Origin: Magnetococcales bacterium
GTDB lineage: Bacteria > Pseudomonadota > Magnetococcia > Magnetococcales > JADFXB01
DNA: 64,000 bases
Direction of reading: 5' to 3'
Assembly (NCBI GenBank): GCA_015233935.1
Contig: JADFXB010000003.1
Coordinates: forward strand, 18,477-82,476
In this document: one piece after another, positions 55,816-64,000 of the stretch
Numbering within the stretch: the first letter of the stretch is position 1
Layout: each line of letters starts with the position of its first letter
Made by a program: the position numbers and the translations under genes
Notes under the pieces: generated by a model
The model's database searches: none
What the model saw: the letters and a program-made list of their open reading frames with translations, nothing else
What the model was told of the DNA's origin: nothing

Positions 55816-55961
55816 ATGGGTCACTCCAGAGGGTCAATATTTTGGTGTGGTGGAAGGTGGTCATTCCAGTGCAGGAAAATCACTATTCCAAAAAATTATC
55901 AAAACACAGGCATGTTATAAAAATCTTCGGATTGAAATTCCTGCTATAGATTATAAATTTA

Positions 55962-58265
55962 TTAATTGGACACTTTATACATCCCCTCCTCCCTCCTCCC
56001 ACCTTCCGCATGGCGGGCGATTTCCTCCAGCAGTCGCTCCTTTTTCAAGGGCTTGCTCAGATGGCCATTACATCCTGCTGCCAAGCTCTTGGCTTCGTCC
56101 CCCTCCAGGGCATAGGCCGTGAGAGCCAGAATGGGTAGCGGTGGTCGCCCTTGCCAACCCTCCCACTCCCGAATCGCACGGGTGGCGGTGTAGCCATCCA
56201 TCACCGGCATCTGCATGTCCATCAGCACCAAATCAAAGGGGTTGGTCTGTACCTGCTGCACCGCCTGTGTCCCATCCCCCACCACCTCCAAAATGTGGCC
56301 GCTATCCTTGAGGAAGGCACGTACCAAAAAGGCGTTGTCCTCCGAATCATCCGCCAACAAAATGCGCAGCCCCCTCTGGTGCGAAGAAGAAAACGTGGTC
56401 CCACCCGTCACAATTTCCTTCACCCTTTGCAACAGCACCAAACGCTTGACAGGCTTTATCAAATAGTGGATCCCAAAGTGTCGCGCCCGCATCAGAATTT
56501 CCCGCCGATCATCGGAAATAAACATCAGCACAGGTAACGCTCCCAATGTGGGATCAGCACGCAATTGCCCCACCATGTCCAAACCATCCTTGGTCTGCAT
56601 ATGGAAGTCCAACACCAACACTTGGTAAGGCTCCCCGGCTGCATGGGCACGTTGGAGCTCCTCAAACCCCACGGTACATTCCTTCTTGGCCTGTACCTGG
56701 CAACCGCTTCGCTCCAGCATGTTGGTGAAAATGGCCTGGTTGGTAACGTTGTCATCCACAACCAACACCCGCACCCCGGCCAACGAATCCTCTGGCACAG
56801 AAACGCTCTGCTCCCCGATGACCACCGAAGCCAGGGGGAATCTGGCGGTAAAAGAGAAGGTACTCCCCACCCCCACTTGACTCTCCACCCAAATCCTTCC
56901 CTCCATCATGGACACCAAACGCCGACAAATAGCCAACCCCAGACCAGTCCCCCCAAAACGCCGGGTAATCGACGAATCCGCCTGTGTGAAGGGTTCAAAA
57001 ATTACCGACAGTTTCTCTCTGGGAATGCCGCAACCCGTATCCGACACATGAAAACTCAGCCAGACCGTGCCATCCTCCTCTTCCTTCTCCCAACCCACCA
57101 TAACCCCTATCCGTCCCTGGAGGGTAAACTTAATGGCATTGCCCAGCAGATTGACCAACACCTGCCGAAGTCTTTTGGAGTCACCCAATAAATATCGTGG
57201 TACCGCATCTTCAATCCGGGTCTCCAGGAGGATCCCCTTTTCCCGTGCTCGCGGAGCCAAAATCTCCGCCGCTCCTTCCACCAGGGAGTGCAACTCAAAG
57301 GGGAGGCGTTCCAACTCGAACTGCCCAGCCTCAATCTTGGAAAGATCCAGGATATCGTTGATCAGTTCCAGTAACGCGCTACCAGCCCGCTGGAATATGG
57401 TGAGATATTTGACTTGCTCCTCGTCCAAGTCGGTCTCTGCCAACAACTCCGACATCCCCAAAATGGCGTTCATGGGGGTGCGGATTTCATGACTCATGGT
57501 GGCCAGGAACTCGCTCTTGGCCAGATTGGCCCCTTCGGCTTCCTCCTTGGCCGTTTTCAATGCCTCCTCAGCCTCCAAACGACTGTTGATCAAAGATCGG
57601 AAGGCTTGGCCCAACTCTTCAATCTCATGGGATGAATGGGAGGAAATGGCATCCACTGAGGCTCCTCGGCGAACCTTCTCCACTGATTCCTTCAACTTAT
57701 GCAACGGCTTAATGACATAACGGTACACCCCAAACAGCCATAAGACCGTTAGCATAACCAGCCCAAGAATGGTTCCCCTCATTAACCAAGTCAGCGTTCG
57801 ATTTGCTTGCTCCCGCCTTTCGGTTGCCTCATAAGCCACGGCTTGGGTTTCGCTCTGGAGGTCCAATATCGCCATAAAAAGGAAATAGGCAAGTTGTCGT
57901 TCAATCTCAAAACTGTTATTTGATTGAAGCAGTTTATCGAAGGTGTATTGGATATTTTTGTGCTGCTGACTTAACCGATGCACCAAAAAAGGATCATTGG
58001 GCGGATCCTCTATGGAATTGATAATCATACCAATGCTGGCATGTTTGTTTTTCCACACTTCGACAGAACGCTTCTCGCGAAACAGGAGATAATCCGAGGT
58101 CAGATTAGCAAGTTGGGCCATACTTAAAGCAAGGACATCCTCTTTCTCGCTTAATTTTATTTCCTCCTTGTTTTTCTTTTCAAAATAGATAAGAAAAATA
58201 AACGCTGTGACAATAAGCACAAGCGAAACAATGAAAAACGCGTTGGATGTTTTTCGAATATTCAT
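55962..58265 (-). CDS. Transmembrane hybrid histidine kinase with two receiver domains
   Basis: 767 residues. Membrane helices (about 8-28 and 162-182) flank a 130-residue periplasmic helical sensor; HAMP (about 181-235) precedes HisKA with His259 in [15 protein letters not shown]. HATPase follows ([28 protein letters not shown]). The first receiver (about 525-640) has VVDDNVTNQ and [11 protein letters not shown], the second (about 650-755) ADDSEDNA and [12 protein letters not shown]. It is an ArcB/BarA-like phosphorelay kinase but lacks an Hpt domain. It begins 50 bp after the stop of a substrate-binding lipoprotein gene on the same strand, suggesting that lipoprotein supplies the signal. 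Confidence 0.93.
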   Translation of the reverse strand: MNIRKTSNAFFIVSLVLIVTAFIFLIYFEKKNKEEIKLSEKEDVLALSMAQLANLTSDYLLFREKRSVEVWKNKHASIGMIINSIEDPPNDPFLVHRLSQQHKNIQYTFDKLLQSNNSFEIERQLAYFLFMAILDLQSETQAVAYEATERREQANRTLTWLMRGTILGLVMLTVLWLFGVYRYVIKPLHKLKESVEKVRRGASVDAISSHSSHEIEELGQAFRSLINSRLEAEEALKTAKEEAEGANLAKSEFLATMSHEIRTPMNAILGMSELLAETDLDEEQVKYLTIFQRAGSALLELINDILDLSKIEAGQFELERLPFELHSLVEGAAEILAPRAREKGILLETRIEDAVPRYLLGDSKRLRQVLVNLLGNAIKFTLQGRIGVMVGWEKEEEDGTVWLSFHVSDTGCGIPREKLSVIFEPFTQADSSITRRFGGTGLGLAICRRLVSMMEGRIWVESQVGVGSTFSFTARFPLASVVIGEQSVSVPEDSLAGVRVLVVDDNVTNQAIFTNMLERSGCQVQAKKECTVGFEELQRAHAAGEPYQVLVLDFHMQTKDGLDMVGQLRADPTLGALPVLMFISDDRREILMRARHFGIHYLIKPVKRLVLLQRVKEIVTGGTTFSSSHQRGLRILLADDSEDNAFLVRAFLKDSGHILEVVGDGTQAVQQVQTNPFDLVLMDMQMPVMDGYTATRAIREWEGWQGRPPLPILALTAYALEGDEAKSLAAGCNGHLSKPLKKERLLEEIARHAEGGRREEGMYKVSN

Positions 58266-58315
58266 ATCTTTAACAAGAGTTCCATTTGTGAATTAAACCA
58301 GCTAAGGTCTTGCTT

Positions 58316-59359
58316 TCACCGGATAATAGAAATTGCATTGGGCTTAACTTCTTCAAGACCCTTCAACCAAAGATGATCGCGATAATTGGTCAGACCATTC
58401 TCTTCCAATATTCCCTGGGAAATACCCCAGTGTTTCTGCGCCACCATCATGGCAATCAGACTCTGAGACAAGTTCATACGATACATGGCAGGGTCCCAAA
58501 CATCGTTCATATAGCTGGGAGTTGCCTTGATAAGATCACCGATAAGGAAGCGGGCTTCCACCAGATTTTTTCCCAACCAGGTTTCCGCCTGGAAGAGGGC
58601 CAAAAGCACCCGCTTGGCATGGCGGGCATGGTTTTCCAACCAGGTACCTTTGGCAATGACAATGAAGTGAAAACCCTGGCTTTCCTGGGCTGGCCATTCC
58701 ATGACCTGGTCCCCCAGATTCTGACGAATCTGGTAACCAAAGGGCTGCCAAGCAATAGCTGCATCGATCTCCCCTTTAGTTAACATTTCTACCATCGTCG
58801 AAGGGGAGAGGTTTTTCAGAATAACCCTCTCCCAGGGAATACCGTTAGATGCCAGATAGCGACTTAAGAAAAACTCTCCTGTACTACCCAAGGTGACGCC
58901 AATCCGCCGGTCTATCAGCTTCTCGGGCCTATCGATACCCCGGTCCTTACGGGCATACAACCGAACCGTCTGCAGGGTTGCGATAGAGGCGATAATTTTC
59001 AGATCGGAGGAGGAGGATAACTGCCGGACAAATACAAAATCGGAGACCAGTGCCAGATCAGACTCCCCGGCAAGCAAGACATCCATGGCCTCTTTGCCGG
59101 AGGTATAGTTCCGAAAATCCACATCAAGACCGTTCTGCTTGAAAAAACCGCGATTATTGGCAATCAAGGCAAGGGAACCGGCATCACTTTCAGTGGATGC
59201 AAAACGGATGACTCCAGGCAGTTGTGAAAAATCTTGCGATTGTTCACAACCCGGAAGCAAGAACAGAAACATCAGGCAGCTAAAAAGTCCTTGGAATAAA
59301 TGTCGCCACTTTTGGTTTAACTGAACAGGCCACCAACAGCCCGTAGATTCGATTGCCAT
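58316..59359 (-). CDS. NMT1/SsuA-like periplasmic substrate-binding lipoprotein
   Basis: About 347 residues from ATG 59359; ATGs at 59377 or an earlier start at 59509 are possible. A hydrophobic segment ends in the lipobox LLPGC. The mature chain has IRFASTESDAGSLALIANNRGFFKQNGLDVDF, the NMT1/SsuA (taurine/nitrate/thiamine-precursor) opening, then SGKEAMDVLLAGESDLALVSD and IDRRIGVTLGSTGEFFLSRYLA. No ABC permease or ATPase gene follows; the next gene is a hybrid kinase. It is probably the sensor subunit that hands ligand information to that kinase. Confidence 0.87.
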   Translation of the reverse strand: MAIESTGCWWPVQLNQKWRHLFQGLFSCLMFLFLLPGCEQSQDFSQLPGVIRFASTESDAGSLALIANNRGFFKQNGLDVDFRNYTSGKEAMDVLLAGESDLALVSDFVFVRQLSSSSDLKIIASIATLQTVRLYARKDRGIDRPEKLIDRRIGVTLGSTGEFFLSRYLASNGIPWERVILKNLSPSTMVEMLTKGEIDAAIAWQPFGYQIRQNLGDQVMEWPAQESQGFHFIVIAKGTWLENHARHAKRVLLALFQAETWLGKNLVEARFLIGDLIKATPSYMNDVWDPAMYRMNLSQSLIAMMVAQKHWGISQGILEENGLTNYRDHLWLKGLEEVKPNAISIIR

Positions 59360-59509
59360 AGAAGCTTGATAAGCCATTGCTGAACATTTTGCGGTGCAAG
59401 CATCTGGTTCTCTGGGCAGCACGCCAGGAACAGGTCGCACCGTGCCTGAAAAACATCTGACAACAGCTTGTTCAACAGAATGAACCAATCGTTCCATCAT
59501 GGGGCTCAC

Positions 59510-60057
59510 AAAATATTGTTGCTACCGTTAAGGACGCACTGGCATTCAGGCAAGGAGTCAAAAGCAATACCTCCCAGTGACCATGACGATTGGAGTTTTT
59601 GCTTACTTGGTAGATGCTGGATATTTGGCCATACTTTTTGCAGGAAAGTTCAGATTTGATCGTCTTAGGGAATGATTATACACAAGCAAACAAAAGCCAG
59701 CAAGAAAATTATTATGAAAAATTAAGACTTTGCACGACAAATCTAACACAATCCCAATGGCGTTGCACCTTTTAGAAGCTTTTTTATTTATTCCAGACGG
59801 GCGTTTTGGTGCGGATGATCGGATAAGAAGCAGGATGGAAAGGCGAAAAAAACATTTTCGTGATTGCCAAGAGAGTGGGATTTTCAGTGAATCTCTCTTG
59901 CAGACTGTGAGGGGTTTATCTATGCCATGTTTATTCTTAAATAAATTTTTTGCATTTAAAATTTATTTATTGCATTTATCAGCCCATTCCCATTGCCTGG
60001 CCCACCCCCATTCTGTAGAATTATTAACGTTATCATCCATCAGATAAAGGATACCCC
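59510..60057. other. Intergenic region without a convincing gene
   Basis: About 550 bp, A/T-rich, especially 59930-59970. A frame of 105 residues (59730-60047) exists but has no ribosome site and looks like noise. It probably holds the promoters for the lipoprotein/kinase operon (leftwards) and the YdjM-like gene (rightwards, AAGGA before its ATG). No other structure seen. Confidence 0.5.
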
Positions 60058-60630
60058 ATGAGTCCGGTCACCCACTTTCTTGTTGGCTGGCTCACCGCCA
60101 ACTCTGTTACCACCCTGGACCGCCGCAGCCGTGCCACCATCACTCTCGCCGGAATCTTCCCCGACGTGGATGGCTTTGGACAACTCATCTGGCTCGCAAC
60201 AGGTGATTGGGCAGATTATGATAAATGGTATATTGGCTTCCACCACAAATTCGGCCACAACTTCCTGACCGGGCTATTGCTCATGGTGCTGGCCTGGCAC
60301 ATGGCCAAACATGCCAAACTTCTTACCGCCCTTCTCACCGGCATCAGCTTTCACCTGCACCTGCTGTGCGATATCCTTGGCTCCCGTGGCACCGACCCTC
60401 TCGACTTATGGCCCATCTTCTACCTTTGGCCCCTCTCTGAAAATCCCTGGCAATGGGCTGGCCAATGGCCCCTGCTCTCCTGGCAGAATTACGCCATCAC
60501 CCTCCTTTGCCTTGCTACCATCATTCACCTGGGACGCAACCGTGGATATACCTTCCTGGAAATGGTCGCCCCCAAGACCGACCTGGAAGTCGTACAGGTA
60601 TTCCGTAAATGGTTCCCTGGCCAAAGCTGA
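60058..60630 (+). CDS. Membrane-bound metal-dependent hydrolase (YdjM/DUF457 family)
   Basis: 190 residues. SPVTHFLVGWL (His6) and LAGIFPDVDGFGQ (Asp pair) followed by HHKFGHNFLTG and SFHLHLLCDIL are the histidine/aspartate metal-binding motifs of the YdjM family. Hydrophobic segments include FLTGLLLMVLAWHM and ITLLCLATIIHLG. AAGGA precedes the ATG. E. coli YdjM is SOS-regulated; no LexA box was recognised here. Substrate unknown. Confidence 0.87.
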   Translation: MSPVTHFLVGWLTANSVTTLDRRSRATITLAGIFPDVDGFGQLIWLATGDWADYDKWYIGFHHKFGHNFLTGLLLMVLAWHMAKHAKLLTALLTGISFHLHLLCDILGSRGTDPLDLWPIFYLWPLSENPWQWAGQWPLLSWQNYAITLLCLATIIHLGRNRGYTFLEMVAPKTDLEVVQVFRKWFPGQS

Positions 60631-60683
60631 TATTCCTGAGTTGGGAAAATTTCCGAAATACACAACTTACCAAACCATCTAAA

Positions 60684-60855
60684 TTGGCAAAACGCCAACA
60701 ACAGTTGCATGAGGGAATTATGGGGAAATATTTTTCTATTAATAAACAGCGTGAATGAATTTTAATTCTACAGATACGAGAGTGAGCTTATATTTTCTGA
60801 GTGTCTGTTAAATCAGGGCATGTATATGGGTGGTCTAATCCATTAGTCGGTTGTG
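60684..60855. repeat. Degenerate copy B of the Rpn-gene upstream flank
   Basis: This stretch, within a 380-bp gap between the YdjM-like and DUF294 genes, repeats the sequence upstream of the Rpn-like gene. The equivalent of its ribosome site has changed (GGAG to GGCG on the minus strand) and no start codon or nuclease gene follows, so it is a relic of a deleted copy. Confidence 0.65.
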
Positions 60856-61009
60856 AATGATTCATTGATAATGAGTGAAGGCCATTCCAACTCTTGAAAT
60901 CGTCAACTTATTTTTGTTAGTCTCCTAACCAATCTCGGCAGAGCCACCCGATACATGTCCGACCAACCCCTTCCCCTTTAACTTACGTTTACATCTGCCC
61001 GTTTTGGAA

Positions 61010-62908
61010 ATGGATACCATGGAAACCCATTCCATCAATGAACCCTCTCTGTTCCGCATCGAAGAATCCGTGCTGCTCAAGGAACTGGAACCCACAGTAC
61101 GCCAACAACTCGCCCAACGCTTCACCATCCTCAACCTGGAGGCCGGAGCCGTACTCTTTGTTCCGGGGCAAATGCCTGACCATCTCTATTTAATGGGATC
61201 TGGCAAAGCGGTGGTGGAGGCCATGGGCAGCGAAATCGAAAATCCGGTGCTGGCGGAGTTGACTGCTGGCAATTTTTTTCCTGTGGAGGCCCTTTTTCAG
61301 AACCGACCGGTCTTCTCTACTTTCCGGGTGGTGGAGGACAGTACCCTCTACCGGCTCTCCGAAAGCCAGTTCAAGCAGTCCCTTGCCGATTTTCCCACCT
61401 TCCGTCGTTTTTGCGAGTTACGCGCCAATACACTGGTGGATCAAACCCGCAAGCTATACACCACCCAGTTGAGCATCCGTCCTGACTACCAGTCCCTGGA
61501 CACCCCGCTGGCCACCATTGTTCAAAGCAAACCGGTCACATCCGATCCGTCCACCCCTCTCAAGGTGGTACTTGCCAAAATGAACGACCACCCCGCCGAA
61601 GTGGCGGTGATCGTCGATAATGATGACCATCCCTTGGGAATCTTCACCCTTCGCGACCTGCTGCAACGAGTAGCCCTGGGAGAGTACCCCCTTGAAAGTC
61701 CTGTGGAAGGGGTGATGACCCGGGAACTGCACCCCCTGGAAGGCAAACTTCCCGGCTCCCACGCCGCCCTTGAAATGGCCAGACATGGTGTCAAGCAGGT
61801 GGTGGTGGTGGACCAGGGTAAGGTAATAGGACTGGTCTCAGAGAGGGATCTGTTCGGCCTGCAGAAGGTAGGACTGGCACAAATCGCCGCCGGTATACAG
61901 CAGGCCCGCACCGAAGATTCCCTGATCCGCCTAAGTGACGATATACGAAAATTAAGCCATAACCTGCTGGATCAAGGAGTTGGCTCCGAACAGCTCACCC
62001 AAATCATCTCCACCTTAAACGACCAGTTGACCGAGCAAATCCTCCGCCTGACTGCCCGGAGTAGTTCTCTGACCCCCATCGACTTCTGCTGGCTGGCCCT
62101 GGGTAGTGAAGGACGCCATGAACAGACCCTCTCCAGTGATCAAGATAACGCCATCATCTTCCGCCCATCCGAAGGAATCTCCCATGAAGAGGCTCGGCAG
62201 CAACTTTTAGGCTTTGCCCAGAAGGTAAACTCCCTGCTGGATCAATGCGGTTTTCCCCTCTGCAAGGGAGGCATCATGGCTGGCAACTCCAAATGGTGTT
62301 TAAGCCTGGAAGAGTGGGAAAAACAGTTCAATGGTTGGATCAATACCCCAGAACCCGAAGCAATCCTCAATGCAACGATTTTCTTTGATTTTCGTCCCCT
62401 CCACGGCCACAAGCACCTAGCCACCCAGCTAAGAAACCGGGTAGCACGGATCGCCAAACAAAATCGCCGCTTCCTGCACCTAATGGTGGAAAGTGCCCTG
62501 GATCGCTCCCCTCCCCTGGGTCTGCTGCGGGATTTTGTCACCGCCAACGACGGTACCATCGACCTGAAGCTCTCCGGGATCGCCCTCTTCGTAGATGCCG
62601 CGCGCATTTTTTCTCTGGCCCACGAGATCGTCGCCCCCGGCACCCGACCCCGGTTGCGGCAAATTTCCCGTTTTGTAAAGATCCCAGGCAAGGAAGTGGA
62701 AGCCTGGAACAACGCCTTCGACTTTCTGCAACACCTAAGGATGCGCATTCAGCATGAACAGCACATGGCGGGCCGCCCGGTAAGCAACAAGATAGATCCC
62801 GCCTCCTTAAACGACCTGGACCGCCGCTTCCTTCTGGAGTCCCTCCGCCAAGCAGGCAGACTGCAAAAACGGCTGCATGTCTACAAAATCAGCGAGCGCA
62901 ACATGTGA
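61010..62908 (+). CDS. cNMP-binding/CBS/DUF294 putative nucleotidyltransferase
   Basis: 632 residues from ATG 61010 (61019 is possible; neither has a strong site). A cyclic-nucleotide-binding-like domain (about 15-140, LEAGAVLFVPGQMPDHLYLMGSG) is followed by two CBS motifs (about 165-280, VAVIVDNDDHPLGIFTLRDL and VVVVDQGKVIGLVSERDL). DUF294 (about 320-460) carries LALGSEGRHEQTLSSDQDNAI, the GSxxR(x)EQ..DxD nucleotidyltransferase motif, and a C-terminal DUF294_C helical domain. It resembles GlnD-like uridylyltransferase regulators. The DNA pol III epsilon-like exonuclease often next to such genes is absent. Confidence 0.92.
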   Translation: MDTMETHSINEPSLFRIEESVLLKELEPTVRQQLAQRFTILNLEAGAVLFVPGQMPDHLYLMGSGKAVVEAMGSEIENPVLAELTAGNFFPVEALFQNRPVFSTFRVVEDSTLYRLSESQFKQSLADFPTFRRFCELRANTLVDQTRKLYTTQLSIRPDYQSLDTPLATIVQSKPVTSDPSTPLKVVLAKMNDHPAEVAVIVDNDDHPLGIFTLRDLLQRVALGEYPLESPVEGVMTRELHPLEGKLPGSHAALEMARHGVKQVVVVDQGKVIGLVSERDLFGLQKVGLAQIAAGIQQARTEDSLIRLSDDIRKLSHNLLDQGVGSEQLTQIISTLNDQLTEQILRLTARSSSLTPIDFCWLALGSEGRHEQTLSSDQDNAIIFRPSEGISHEEARQQLLGFAQKVNSLLDQCGFPLCKGGIMAGNSKWCLSLEEWEKQFNGWINTPEPEAILNATIFFDFRPLHGHKHLATQLRNRVARIAKQNRRFLHLMVESALDRSPPLGLLRDFVTANDGTIDLKLSGIALFVDAARIFSLAHEIVAPGTRPRLRQISRFVKIPGKEVEAWNNAFDFLQHLRMRIQHEQHMAGRPVSNKIDPASLNDLDRRFLLESLRQAGRLQKRLHVYKISERNM

Positions 62909-63036
62909 ATTCCATTGTCCCAAAACTCCTCCCCTGGTATTGCTACCGGGGAGAGGAGTTCGGTGAGGGTTCCGTGATATTGGATTTTCGAGTGCTATCA
63001 CAAGATTTCTCACGGATTTGTCTCATACCAAAATGA

Positions 63037-63732
63037 TTATTTTTGTTTTTTGCTTTCCTGCATAAACTGCCTGGCTTCCTGGCCAGACTGAAAGGCTTTC
63101 GGGTCGGTGCCAGGTGGCAGTTGAAGCGACTGCGGCTGGCTGGGCTGTGCCGTTGGCAGTTCCGTTGACGGATAATTATACGAAAGTAACAGATTGATCC
63201 CCGGTTGTGATATGGGGGTTGCGTCCACCAGCATCAGGAATGTGTTACTGCCAAAGGCATTTTGCCAGAGGGTCATCCTGGTTTTTCCATCCGCAGAAAG
63301 CTTTACCTTTGGCGAGTCATCTAGTTTCAAGGCAGAACGTAATGTTTTACCAAACGCTTCGGCATCGGCTTTCTCGTCCACAATCCCACAGGTTTGCATG
63401 CCCCCATTGGGTCCTTTGCTTTCAGCCGCGCCAAGCTGGTGCGGTCCATCCTTCAAAGGAACAATCCAGGATTTGCTATGGGTGAAATATCCGCTCTCCT
63501 TGGATTCACCAAGATCCTTTAGGACCGGTAGCTGCATTGCCTTCGCCCGCTGGTCCAAGGCGGAGAAATTGGGCGGTTGCAACGTACAAAACACCTGGAA
63601 CGAATTTAACAGGGAGGCATTGCGATCCATTTTGACTCCTTCCGCCGCCTCGACACCGCTGTTCAATGCGGCTGCGACCATCAACCATCGCATCACCCTG
63701 CCTGTCCCAACACTGCCGACGATTTGTTGCAT
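63037..63732 (-). CDS. Secreted hypothetical protein
   Basis: 231 residues from ATG 63732 (GGAGG upstream). A signal peptide (GRVMRWLMVAAALNSGVEAAEG) would be cut near EAA. The mature part has two cysteines (FQVFCTLQPP and MQTCGIVDE), a beta-rich middle and a disordered, Pro/Gln-rich end (AQPSQPQSLQLPPGTD) followed by a basic helix (QEARQFMQESKKQK). No family recognised. It is convergent with the DUF294 gene. Confidence 0.65.
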   Translation of the reverse strand: MQQIVGSVGTGRVMRWLMVAAALNSGVEAAEGVKMDRNASLLNSFQVFCTLQPPNFSALDQRAKAMQLPVLKDLGESKESGYFTHSKSWIVPLKDGPHQLGAAESKGPNGGMQTCGIVDEKADAEAFGKTLRSALKLDDSPKVKLSADGKTRMTLWQNAFGSNTFLMLVDATPISQPGINLLLSYNYPSTELPTAQPSQPQSLQLPPGTDPKAFQSGQEARQFMQESKKQK

Positions 63733-63738
63733 GTTCAC

Positions 63739-64000
63739 CCTCCCCTGTTTGGCAATACAAACCTATTATTAATCATCATAATTTCAACGAGATATTACAT
63801 AATAATAAAAAAAATATAAATAAGTAAATAATATATCTATATGATGGGTGGCTGTGGCGAAATCCACGGACAGATACCTACATTCAAGAAATATACGTAA
63901 AGTATACACTTTTCCCTCATAGCCATAAAGAAAATCAGCATGGCATCCTCTTCTCCCCGAGAGGAATCTGGGAAAATCAGACCAGTCAAAGCGAGCATCA
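63739..64000. other. A/T-rich intergenic end of window
   Basis: The region upstream of the last secreted-protein gene is very A/T-rich from about 63770 to 63850. No gene was recognised; it may include that gene's promoter. Confidence 0.4.

Noticed and set aside
59730..60047. 105-residue frame in the long intergenic gap
   Set aside because: No ribosome site, no homology pattern, A/T-rich non-coding composition.

Overview
The window is a gene-dense (about 90% coding), moderately GC-rich chromosomal segment of a Gram-negative bacterium. Outer-membrane genes (a DUF1302 porin-like protein, LolB, two TPR/substrate-binding lipoproteins), KatG, HtpG, UbiX/UbiU/UbiV and several multidomain hybrid histidine kinases point to a proteobacterium that makes ubiquinone, also without oxygen. 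The mix of alpha- and gamma-like features (lolB-ispE-tRNA-Gln-prs-rplY-pth-ychF order, UbiU/V, c-di-GMP and two-component proteins) would fit a Magnetococcia-like or other early-branching lineage. That placement is an inference from memory, not a database result.

Layout. 0-5.3 kb: end of an unidentified gene, an amidohydrolase, a porin-like protein, a PleD-like diguanylate cyclase, and a GGDEF pseudogene cut by an IS481-type transposase remnant. 5.3-10.4 kb: katG and a tight pair of NAD-kinase-like and SPFH genes, bounded on the right by a second transposase remnant. 10.5-22.4 kb: two tandem copies of a tiny secreted Ala/Pro/Lys-rich protein, a GNAT acetyltransferase, htpG, a sirtuin followed by a GT-B glycosyltransferase, a GT-C-like membrane protein, a TolA-like coiled-coil protein, a geranylgeranyl-reductase-like flavoprotein and a PAS-sigma54 activator. 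22.5-30.3 kb: an operon for an activated, amidinated nonulosonic-acid-type sugar (CBS-nucleotidyltransferase, CMP-sugar synthetase, N-acetyl sugar amidotransferase, HisF-like, HisH-like) with a 1,053-residue hybrid kinase lying between the hisF-like and hisH-like genes. 30.4-36.4 kb: old yellow enzyme, FkbM methyltransferase, a DUF1640 protein, the ubiX-ubiU-ubiV operon for O2-independent ubiquinone hydroxylation, and thrB. 36.4-43.6 kb: a conserved housekeeping run read leftwards (TPR lipoprotein, lolB, ispE, tRNA-Gln, prs, rplY, pth, ychF). 43.7-49.1 kb: DUF1858 protein, rpmB, apgM, mdh, rph, hemW. 49.1-64 kb: accessory genes. These are a HEPN-like nucleotidyltransferase partner, a DUF6789 membrane protein, a BchE-like B12/radical-SAM enzyme followed by a secreted protein, an aldo/keto reductase, an Rpn/PDDEXK transposase-family nuclease, a DUF2442 protein, a hybrid kinase paired with an orphan periplasmic substrate-binding lipoprotein, a YdjM-type hydrolase, a cNMP-CBS-DUF294 nucleotidyltransferase and a secreted protein.

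The strongest candidates for something not routinely described are: the kinase inside the sugar-amidation operon, whose HisF paralogue has a changed catalytic residue; the BchE-like enzyme in a context with no visible photosynthesis genes; the substrate-binding lipoprotein/hybrid-kinase pair; and the SPFH/NAD-kinase-like pair with a degenerate GGDG motif. No CRISPR array, rRNA operon, prophage or canonical defence island was seen.
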